The position numbers were made by a program, and so were the translations under genes. Source: Brachionus manjavacas (lineage: Eukaryota > Rotifera > Eurotatoria > Ploima > Brachionidae). Taken from it: DNA of 64,000 nucleotides. Positions within the stretch are counted from its first letter, which is position 1, and each line of letters opens with the position of its first letter. Of the stretch, positions 57,997 through 64,000 are shown piece by piece. The stretch spans positions 1-64,000 of the forward strand of contig JAHQIY010000055.1 of the NCBI GenBank assembly GCA_019054805.1, read 5' to 3'. Below the pieces are notes generated by a model. It was not told the origin of the DNA and made no database searches. It worked only from the letters and a program-made list of their open reading frames with translations.

Positions 57997-58956
57997 TTAC
58001 CCGCGATAATATTGCTCAACCGCCTCGATAAATGCATTTAACTGCTCTTTAGGTAATGCATTAATCCCCGCAGCGGCTGCTCGTCCACCGCCACTAGGAA
58101 ACTGAGTACAAATATCCCCTGCCCCTTGTTTATTCTTCAGCGGTGCGCGTAGCGAAACAGTATAGGTTCCATCACTGTTTTCAGTTAATACCGCATGCGC
58201 AGAATTTGGCGTTTGATTTGCCAAGTGATTACCATAAACACCACTAATCCTGCGAGATGACGCCTGATTGGGTAATTCAAAGACAGATAACTTAGCGCTG
58301 CGATATTTAGCTTTTATCGCCAGTGCACCATCCATATCTGCCTGATAAGCCTCACGCAAAACTAAAAACGGAGAGTTGTGATCAGCTACAACAGCAAAAG
58401 GATCATCGTAGGCCAAAAGCTCTTGGAACAGTGCTGCAGGATGGAAATGCAGATCTTCTAACTCTGCACCGTAACCATTGTAGTTGATGAGTGTCCCTAG
58501 CTCTTTGAGTTGTTGTTTTTGCTCATCACTCAAACCCGCTTTGTCAGCCAGAGCATCCGCTTTAGCAATCAGATTGTCACCGTAGGCAGCCGTAATCGCC
58601 CAAGCGTGATATCGTCCATCCAGTAACTCATCAATGATTAAAGCGGTACAGGTATTTGCATCTAGGTCGATATGGGCGTCCAAATTGGCATTACGCGGAA
58701 TATCTCCAGACTTATGGTGATCGGCATAGAACACGTCTAGACCCATAGCTAACAGTCTTTCTAGGCCGGACTTGTTCTTTTCCATCGAGATATCCAAAAC
58801 CGTAACTGAATCACCAAGGCTCGCCTCTAGCTTATCTAGCAATTGAATATCGCGCTTAACACCTGTCACTAAAGCAGCGACCTTTGGTTCAGCTAAGCGG
58901 AGTTGAAGCAGAGCGATGATCCCATCGGCATCACCATTGAATACATCGAAGTGCAT
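57997..58956 (-). CDS. DHH-family phosphoesterase
   Basis: A 319-aa protein: FNGDADGIIALLQL (motif I) and YADHHKSGDIP (DHH motif), with DHHA1-like C-terminal GGGRAAAAGI. Family members hydrolyse phosphodiesters such as nanoRNA or c-di-nucleotide products. The substrate here is unknown. Some Vibrio annotate it as acetyltransferase, without support from sequence. Confidence 0.87.
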   Translation of the reverse strand: MHFDVFNGDADGIIALLQLRLAEPKVAALVTGVKRDIQLLDKLEASLGDSVTVLDISMEKNKSGLERLLAMGLDVFYADHHKSGDIPRNANLDAHIDLDANTCTALIIDELLDGRYHAWAITAAYGDNLIAKADALADKAGLSDEQKQQLKELGTLINYNGYGAELEDLHFHPAALFQELLAYDDPFAVVADHNSPFLVLREAYQADMDGALAIKAKYRSAKLSVFELPNQASSRRISGVYGNHLANQTPNSAHAVLTENSDGTYTVSLRAPLKNKQGAGDICTQFPSGGGRAAAAGINALPKEQLNAFIEAVEQYYRG

Positions 58957-58963
58957 AAAACAA

Positions 58964-58999
58964 AACCCATTAAAATATCTCTCGATACTCTAATGGGTT
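58964..58999 (-). terminator. Probable terminator after the TetR-type gene
   Basis: Perfect 9-bp arms AACCCATTA / TAATGGGTT with an 18-base loop; on the minus strand it is followed by TTGTTTTA. Confidence 0.55.
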
Positions 59000-59031
59000 C
59001 TCACTGATTGAACAATTTCAATTAGTTATGA

Positions 59032-59667
59032 CTAAGCATGAATTGCTTTAACGCCATCTTCCAATAATTGCAGCTGTTCTAAGCCTTGCGCCGTGGCTTT
59101 CGGTTTTACCACAGAAATCATTTGTAGCATGCCCTGATGGATAACCTGCTCGGTGATCTTTGTTTTCGGTGACATTGCCGCTTGGTAGCCCAACCAACTC
59201 GAAGCAATCATATGCAGAGTAGTCACCAGTGATTTCATCTCACTATCTTCCACAGATACAAGATCAAGGTCGACAAACGCGCGCATGATATTGATGAGGT
59301 TGGTTTGCAGCTTTTCTTGAACCTGGATGTATTCTTCATGTAGCTGTTCATCGCGCTGAAGAATCTCCGGCAAGTTAGCGTAGAAGAAGCGATACTTCCA
59401 CATCAAAGTAAAGATCGAATCCAGATAGTGCTTGAGGAGAACTAAGCTCTCTTGCTGACCTTGAATAGGCGTGAAACGCTCAAGAAGTTCATTAGAGTAT
59501 AAAGCGAAGATCTCGCGCACGATTTCTTGCTTGTTACGGAAGTGGTAATACAGGTTACCCGGACTAATATCGATATGTGCGGCAATATGATTGGTTGTGA
59601 TATTACGCTCACCATGCTGGTTAAATTGTTCCAGTGCAGCTAGCACTATCTTGTCACGAGTTTTCAT
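59032..59667 (-). CDS. TetR/AcrR-family transcriptional regulator
   Basis: A 211-aa protein with N-terminal HTH (ITTNHIAAHIDISPGNLYYHFRNKQEIVREIF) and an all-helical ligand domain. The target and ligand are unknown. Transcribed alone between hemE and the DHH gene. Confidence 0.9.
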   Translation of the reverse strand: MKTRDKIVLAALEQFNQHGERNITTNHIAAHIDISPGNLYYHFRNKQEIVREIFALYSNELLERFTPIQGQQESLVLLKHYLDSIFTLMWKYRFFYANLPEILQRDEQLHEEYIQVQEKLQTNLINIMRAFVDLDLVSVEDSEMKSLVTTLHMIASSWLGYQAAMSPKTKITEQVIHQGMLQMISVVKPKATAQGLEQLQLLEDGVKAIHA

Positions 59668-59731
59668 GAATTATCCGTATTCCTTTCTATATGTCTAACG
59701 GCAGTATAGCGGCTAGTGTAACCTATAACAA

Positions 59732-59760
59732 AAAAGCGCCTGGTCGTATCAGGCGCTTTT
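59732..59760. terminator. Rho-independent terminator after hemE
   Basis: Perfect 11-bp stem AAAAGCGCCTG / CAGGCGCTTTT with a 7-base loop, 15 bp after the hemE stop on the minus strand. Confidence 0.85.
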
Positions 59761-59774
59761 CATAAATTACTCAG

Positions 59775-60842
59775 TTATTTGTGGTACGGCTTGGATAACT
59801 CATGCACCGCTTCGACAAATACGCCCGCGTTTTCTGGCGGCACATCTAGGTGGATACCGTGACCAAGGTTAAACACGTGACCTGTGCCTGCATCGCCGAA
59901 GCCTTCAAGGATAGTTGAGACCTCTTCACGGATACGCTCTGGAGAAGCGTAAAGCATAGATGGATCCATGTTACCTTGCAGAGCAACCTTGTCGCCCACA
60001 CGTTTCACCGCATCTTGGATGTTGATTGTCCAGTCTAGACCTACAGCATCACAACCTGTTGCTGCGATTTGCTCTAGCCACATACCACCGTTCTTAGTGA
60101 ATAGGGTCACAGGTACACGGCGACCATCGTTTTCACGGATTAGACCGTCTACGATTTTGTGCATGTATTGCAGTGAGAATAGGTTGTAGTCACGCGGAGT
60201 TAGAACACCACCCCAAGTATCAAACACCATAACGGATTGAGCACCCGCTTTGATTTGCGCGTTTAAGTACTCGATAACACTGTCTGCTAGTTTATCCAGT
60301 AGCAGGTGTAGCGTTTGTGGTTCTGCGTACATCATCTTCTTGATCTTAGTGAAAGCTTTAGAGCTACCACCTTCAACCATGTAAGTAGCCAGCGTCCATG
60401 GGCTGCCAGAGAAACCGATTAGCGGTACATCACCATTAAGATCTTTACGGATCTGACGTACTGCGTTCATTACGTATTTAAGCTCACCTTCTGGATCTGG
60501 GATACCGATCTTTTCGACGTCCGCTTTGCAGGTAATTGGCTTGTCAAATACAGGACCTTCACCTGCCGCGAAACGTAGCTCAAGGCCCATTGCGTCAGGA
60601 ATAGTTAGGATATCAGAGAACAGAATCGCGGCATCAAGAGGAAAACGGCGCAAAGGTTGAAGCGTTACTTCTGATGCTAGCTCTGCATTCTTGCACAAAG
60701 ACATGAAGTCACCCGCTTCTGCGCGAGTTGCTTTGTACTCTGGAAGGTATCGACCTGCCTGACGCATCATCCATACTGGAGTGTAATCTACTGGCTCTTT
60801 TAGTAGCGCACGAAGATAGCGGTCATTCTTTAATTCAGTCAT
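59775..60842 (-). CDS. hemE: Uroporphyrinogen decarboxylase
   Basis: A 355-aa haem-pathway enzyme. N-terminal signature [20 protein letters not shown], substrate Arg and Asp in [14 protein letters not shown], and [16 protein letters not shown]. Full length. E. coli order nudC-hemE is kept, though a spacer with a probable small RNA lies between them here. Confidence 0.97.
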   Translation of the reverse strand: MTELKNDRYLRALLKEPVDYTPVWMMRQAGRYLPEYKATRAEAGDFMSLCKNAELASEVTLQPLRRFPLDAAILFSDILTIPDAMGLELRFAAGEGPVFDKPITCKADVEKIGIPDPEGELKYVMNAVRQIRKDLNGDVPLIGFSGSPWTLATYMVEGGSSKAFTKIKKMMYAEPQTLHLLLDKLADSVIEYLNAQIKAGAQSVMVFDTWGGVLTPRDYNLFSLQYMHKIVDGLIRENDGRRVPVTLFTKNGGMWLEQIAATGCDAVGLDWTINIQDAVKRVGDKVALQGNMDPSMLYASPERIREEVSTILEGFGDAGTGHVFNLGHGIHLDVPPENAGVFVEAVHELSKPYHK

Positions 60843-61021
60843 TCCGTTTTTCCAATTTTTAGGCTCATTTTTGTTGCGGCTATTCTAACACTGTTTGACT
60901 CGCAAAAGCTGTGTGCTTTGCAACCTAGATCAAGTTATTAACTTTTAAATCAGTGCTTAATTTGCACCCACTAAGTATCAGTGTTAAAAATTTGTTTGCT
61001 AGCGAAAACTACAATTATAAA

Positions 61022-61090
61022 CCGAGCACACAGTGCTTGGCATCTCATAACGACATCTTACTTACCCCCTCCTTCTGGAGGGTTTTTTTT
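61022..61090 (+). ncRNA. Candidate small RNA between hemE and nudC
   Basis: A strong plus-strand terminator, stem CCCTCC / GGAGGG (61067-61072 / 61077-61082) and eight T, has no plus-strand gene upstream for 1 kb or more; both neighbours run on the minus strand. A possible promoter TTGTTT (60992-60997), 18 bp, TATAAA (61016-61021) would give an RNA of about 60-70 bases. A small hairpin AGCAC-ACA-GTGCT lies at 61025-61037. The U8 tail is typical of Hfq-bound sRNAs. Confidence 0.4.
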
Positions 61091-61099
61091 ATCTATATT

Positions 61100-61885
61100 T
61101 CAGCTAGATAGCTTAATCTCATCCAGCGTATATTCAATCAATTGTCGAGCAATCGTTCCGACTGGGGCAACGGGCGGTAACTCTTCGATCCCAAACCAGC
61201 GCGCATCACTAAGCTCACTGTAATCGGGCTTCAACTCCCCCGATTGATAGTCGGCGACAAAGCCCATCATCATGCTCGACGGAAATGCCCAAGGCTGACT
61301 GCCAAAGTAACGAATGTTGGTCACCACTATTCCGGTTTCTTCCTTGACCTCGCGGGCAACGCACTGCTCTAAAGTCTCACCGACTTCGAGAAAACCTGCG
61401 ATGACGGTGTACATACCATTACGATGCCTCGGGTGTTGCGCCAGTAAGATTTGCTGCTTGTTACGCACAGCCACAATGATACAAGGGAAGATGCGCGGAT
61501 AATGTAAGGTTCGGCAATCACCACACTGCATGGCTAATTGATTGTGATTGAGGTGATTTCGACCACCACACTGAGGGCAAAAGCGTAGACTTTGACTCAT
61601 ATGTCCATACTGAATTGCCTTACTCATCAACAGAAATAGCGGCTCTGGAAAATGCAAACAATCACGCAAAGAGGTCAGCTCAAGCTCCTCAGACACATCC
61701 GCTTCATTAAGCCACATCAGCTGGCAATTCTCCCACTGCCCGACTTCAATTGCCTGCTCATGGGGTAAGTTTAAACTCTCGGCACTTCCCTTAGGCAACT
61801 GGCCGTTTTGCAGCCAAATATCGCTTCCTGATACAACACACCAATAAGCATTCTTCGTACGGTTTGTGTCACTTTTATTCAACAT
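61100..61885 (-). CDS. nudC: NAD(H) pyrophosphatase / RNA decapping enzyme NudC
   Basis: A 261-aa Nudix hydrolase. Zinc site CPQCGG...CGDC, Nudix box [23 protein letters not shown], and [14 protein letters not shown] (the family motif SQPWPFPxS with one Pro changed to Ala). Removes NAD caps from RNA and splits NADH. Divergent from rsd, as expected for this locus. Confidence 0.95.
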   Translation of the reverse strand: MLNKSDTNRTKNAYWCVVSGSDIWLQNGQLPKGSAESLNLPHEQAIEVGQWENCQLMWLNEADVSEELELTSLRDCLHFPEPLFLLMSKAIQYGHMSQSLRFCPQCGGRNHLNHNQLAMQCGDCRTLHYPRIFPCIIVAVRNKQQILLAQHPRHRNGMYTVIAGFLEVGETLEQCVAREVKEETGIVVTNIRYFGSQPWAFPSSMMMGFVADYQSGELKPDYSELSDARWFGIEELPPVAPVGTIARQLIEYTLDEIKLSS

Positions 61886-62069
61886 TGACTCACCTCTTCG
61901 CTTGCAGTTCGTCTATTTTACTGGCAATCTAAATTCATACCAGAGTTTGTAGTCAGTCAATTTTGAGACTATAAATTCTAGTAAGGACAAGAGGTTGTAC
62001 TCTGTACGTGCTTTGGGAGTCAAAGCGTAATGATCACCGGAGAAGTGATCCGATCATGAGGATATGGTC

Positions 62070-62558
62070 ATGCTGAATAAATTCAAACAAACACAAGAAC
62101 AATGGGGTGGCTCAAGCGAAGTCATCGACCACTGGCTCGAAACAAGACAATCACTGATTGTCGAATATTGTCAGCTGGGCTCCCTTCAACCTGCAAACGG
62201 CCACTCTAACGTCGTCGAACTTCCTTCCCCAAAACAGATCAGCTCATTCTGCGATCATGTGGTTGATTATATTTCTGAAGGCCATTTCAAAATCTACGAT
62301 ATGGTGATGAAAAAATGGCAAGCAACGGGCTTTAAGACTAACAACGAAATCGACGCGACCTATGCCAAGATCGTCTTAACCACAGAACCTTTGCTTGAGT
62401 TCAACGATAAGTATGTCAGCGTTAGTGTAGATGATGAGCTCCCCAGCTTTGAGGCAGATATGTCAAAAGTAGGCGAACTACTCGAAGTGCGCTTTGAAGT
62501 GGAAGATCAGTTGATTCAACTTATCGCAGATAGCTTGGCGATTCCGCCTGGGGCTTAA
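62070..62558 (+). CDS. rsd: Rsd, anti-sigma-70 factor
   Basis: A 162-aa protein from ATG 62070; GAGGA lies 7 bases upstream, which rules out ATG 62064. Family pattern: W-ERRQ-like DHWLETRQSLIVEYCQL, ISSFCDHVVDYISEGHFKIYDMV. Binds sigma-70 in stationary phase and can stimulate SpoT. The stop codon is followed by an 8-bp tandem array. Confidence 0.93.
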   Translation: MLNKFKQTQEQWGGSSEVIDHWLETRQSLIVEYCQLGSLQPANGHSNVVELPSPKQISSFCDHVVDYISEGHFKIYDMVMKKWQATGFKTNNEIDATYAKIVLTTEPLLEFNDKYVSVSVDDELPSFEADMSKVGELLEVRFEVEDQLIQLIADSLAIPPGA

Positions 62559-62560
62559 GA

Positions 62561-62656
62561 GCTAGAGAGCTAGAGAGCTAGAGAGCTAGAGAGCTAGAGA
62601 GCTAGAGAGCTAGAGAGCTAGAGAGCTAGAGAGCTAGAGAGCTAGAGAGCTAGAGA
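62561..62656. repeat. Octamer tandem repeat, twelve copies of GCTAGAGA
   Basis: Twelve exact head-to-tail copies start 2 bp after the rsd stop. Unit length equals the array at 8918-8965 and the units differ at one base when aligned (TAGAGAGC versus TGGAGAGC). Confidence 0.95.
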
Positions 62657-62663
62657 ATCTTGG

Positions 62664-62693
62664 AGGGTTGGCGTTTTGCGTCAACCCTTTTTG
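62664..62693 (+). terminator. Rho-independent terminator after rsd
   Basis: Stem GGGTTGGCG / GCGTCAACCC with one G-T pair and a T-rich loop, followed by TTTTTG. The rsd transcript therefore includes the octamer array. Confidence 0.75.
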
Positions 62694-62710
62694 TTTCAAT
62701 AAATTAAGCT

Positions 62711-62813
62711 GTCATCCTCAAGAACGAAGAATGAGTGAGTTGGGGATCTCTTAAAGCGAGTCTAAAAATTATGGAGATTCCCTACTCCTTCCTTCGTCAG
62801 TCTAGGGAATGAC
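62711..62813. repeat. 103-bp terminal-inverted-repeat element (family R1), copy 2
   Basis: Begins GTCATCCTC and ends GGAATGAC. Same length and orientation as 9084-9186, about 85% identical by eye. The best-conserved parts are AGTGAGTTGGGGATCTCTTA and the run after GAGATTCC. Confidence 0.85.
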
Positions 62814-62831
62814 GATGTATGACGTCAACCT

Positions 62832-62876
62832 TCTCTCAAAGGACGAAGTCCGTTCCCGTCTCCCGCTCTCCAAAAA
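62832..62876. repeat. Dispersed hairpin repeat (family R2), shortened copy c
   Basis: Contains GGACGAAGTCCGTTCCCG and CCCGCTCTCCAAAAAC but lacks the AGCGCAGCGCT palindrome of the full copies. Directly follows R1, as copy b does. Confidence 0.6.
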
Positions 62877-62880
62877 CAAA

Positions 62881-62903
62881 AAAGGCACCCGAAGGTGCCT
62901 TTT
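62881..62903 (-). terminator. Rho-independent terminator after rpoC
   Basis: Stem AAAGGCACC / GGTGCCTTT with a 4-base loop and A-run (T on the minus strand). Confidence 0.85.
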
Positions 62904-62922
62904 GTCATTTCTTAGCTAGCGA

Positions 62923-64000
62923 TTACTCGTCTGCAGAGAAACCTGCGTTTAGTAGTGCTGCAAGGTTGTCAGTCGCTTGTTCAGCTGAAGGACCTTCTTG
63001 CTCTTCTACACGCTTAGCTTGACGATCTTGGTGGTAAGCGAAACCTGTACCTGCTGGGATTAGGCGACCAACAATTACGTTTTCTTTCAGACCACGTAGC
63101 TCATCACGCTTACCAGAAACCGCAGCTTCTGTTAGTACGCGAGTTGTCTCCTGGAACGATGCCGCAGAGATGAACGATTCAGTCGCTAGAGATGCCTTAG
63201 TAATACCAAGTAGCTCACGCTCGAAACGAACTAGCTCTTTGCCTTCAGCTTCTAGCTGACGGTTAGCAATCTTAACGTTCGCGTATTCAACCTGCTCACC
63301 CACTAGGAACTCTGTAGAGTCACCAGCGTGCGTGATTGTACACTTACGTAGCATCTGACGAACGATAGTTTCGATGTGCTTATCGTTAATCTTAACGCCT
63401 TGTAGACGGTATACTTCTTGAACTTCGTTCGCGATGTATTGAGTCACAGCGTGGATACCACGTAGACGTAGAATGTCATGTGGAGACTCTGGACCATCTG
63501 CGATCACGTCACCACGTTCAACTTTCTCGCCTTCGAATACGTTAAGCTGACGATGCTTAGGAATCATCTCTTCGTAAGCGTCACCGCCTTCACGAGTGAT
63601 TACTAGACGACGCTTACCTTTCGTTTCTTTACCGAAGCTTACAGTACCTGTGTGCTCAGCAAGAATCGCAGGCTCTTTCGGCTTACGAGCTTCGAATAGG
63701 TCAGCTACGCGTGGTAGACCACCGGTGATATCTTTGTTACCGCCAGATTTCTGAGGGATACGAGATAGAGTATCACCCACGCCTACTTCAGCGCCGTCTT
63801 CGATGTTTACAATCGCTTTACCAGGTAGGAAGTAGTGAGCTGGCATTTCAGTACCAGGGATCATTACGTCGTTACCTGCCGCATCAACAAGTTTGATAGC
63901 TGGACGCATATCTTTACCTGCTGCTGGGCGAGCTGCTGCTTCAGTTACTTCGCTTGAAGATAGACCTGTTAGGTCATCTGTTTGACGAGAAACTGTAACG
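62923..64000 (-). CDS. rpoC: RNA polymerase beta' subunit, C-terminal part (gene continues beyond window)
   Basis: The frame stays open from the stop at 62923 to the window edge (about 359 residues). Typical RpoC C terminus: [27 protein letters not shown]-type helices, [16 protein letters not shown] and [30 protein letters not shown]. The final LNAGFSADE is the native end. The start is outside. Confidence 0.98.
   Translation of the reverse strand, partial: VTVSRQTDDLTGLSSSEVTEAAARPAAGKDMRPAIKLVDAAGNDVMIPGTEMPAHYFLPGKAIVNIEDGAEVGVGDTLSRIPQKSGGNKDITGGLPRVADLFEARKPKEPAILAEHTGTVSFGKETKGKRRLVITREGGDAYEEMIPKHRQLNVFEGEKVERGDVIADGPESPHDILRLRGIHAVTQYIANEVQEVYRLQGVKINDKHIETIVRQMLRKCTITHAGDSTEFLVGEQVEYANVKIANRQLEAEGKELVRFERELLGITKASLATESFISAASFQETTRVLTEAAVSGKRDELRGLKENVIVGRLIPAGTGFAYHQDRQAKRVEEQEGPSAEQATDNLAALLNAGFSADE

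Overview
The window is a piece of the main chromosome of a Vibrio species. Evidence: a DUF2607/ZrgA/ABC/DUF3299 zinc cluster under a Zur-type palindrome, SlmA-independent gammaproteobacterial gene blocks in Vibrio order (rpoC, rsd, nudC, hemE, gpmM, psd, rsgA, orn, tRNA cluster, queG, amiB-mutL-miaA-hfq-hflXKC, fkpA, yheO-tusDCB, rpsL-rpsG-fusA-tuf, bfd-bfr, rpsF-priB-rpsR-rplI, dnaB-alr, pgi), and protein sequences that read as Vibrio throughout. From memory this is the order of the rpoC-to-pgi part of V. cholerae chromosome I; the species cannot be named from the sequence alone.

Layout. 1-2.9 kb: response regulator (cut by the window edge) and an ammonium-transporter/histidine-kinase fusion whose phospho-acceptor His is Arg. 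3-4 kb: ytfK and ytfJ, divergent. 4-7.7 kb: zinc-uptake operon of the Zrg type with a His-rich protein. 7.7-9.4 kb: a 34-aa membrane protein, a TIGR03899 protein and a repeat-rich intergenic region. 9.4-15.6 kb: pgi, yjbQ, azlCD, and a ridA-cyuA-regulator cysteine-catabolism module behind an FNR-like site. 15.6-21.7 kb: a TamA/BamA-like outer membrane protein, alr, a damaged dnaB, a DUF481 protein and the rpsF-priB-rpsR-rplI operon. 22-25 kb: eptA-dgkA and bfd-bfr. 25-31.7 kb: the str operon with a frameshifted tuf, tusBCD and yheO. 31.8-34.2 kb: fkpA (a lipoprotein here), a WD40 lipoprotein, slyX, a DUF2065 protein. 34.2-44.7 kb: hflC-hflK-hflX-hfq-miaA-mutL-amiB-tsaE and queG. 44.7-46.4 kb: a non-coding stretch with DnaA boxes and an IHF consensus, then a repeated fMet/Gly tRNA array. 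46.6-54.9 kb: lipoprotein, orn, rsgA, psd, an anion symporter, a chemoreceptor and a DMT exporter. 55-64 kb: gpmM, envC, a DHH phosphoesterase, a TetR regulator, hemE, a possible small RNA, nudC, rsd, a second repeat-rich region and the 3' end of rpoC.

Most of the window is core housekeeping: translation (str operon, rpsF operon, tRNAs, tus, queG, miaA, rsgA), envelope (amiB with its activator envC, psd, alr, eptA-dgkA), and RNA turnover (orn, hfq). The accessory interest is in the non-coding parts. The strongest signal is the stretch between queG and the glycine tRNAs: it holds two perfect DnaA boxes in inverted orientation, a relaxed third box and a perfect IHF consensus, at the position where E. 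coli carries datA. Two intergenic regions 53 kb apart share the same compound arrangement: an 8-bp tandem array starting at a stop codon, a 103-bp terminal-inverted-repeat element, a second hairpin repeat and a terminator.

Two genes that should be intact are not: dnaB has lost about 55 bp near its 3' end, including the arginine-finger segment, and tuf has 2 extra bases. For single-copy essential dnaB this points to an assembly or sequencing fault unless shown otherwise.
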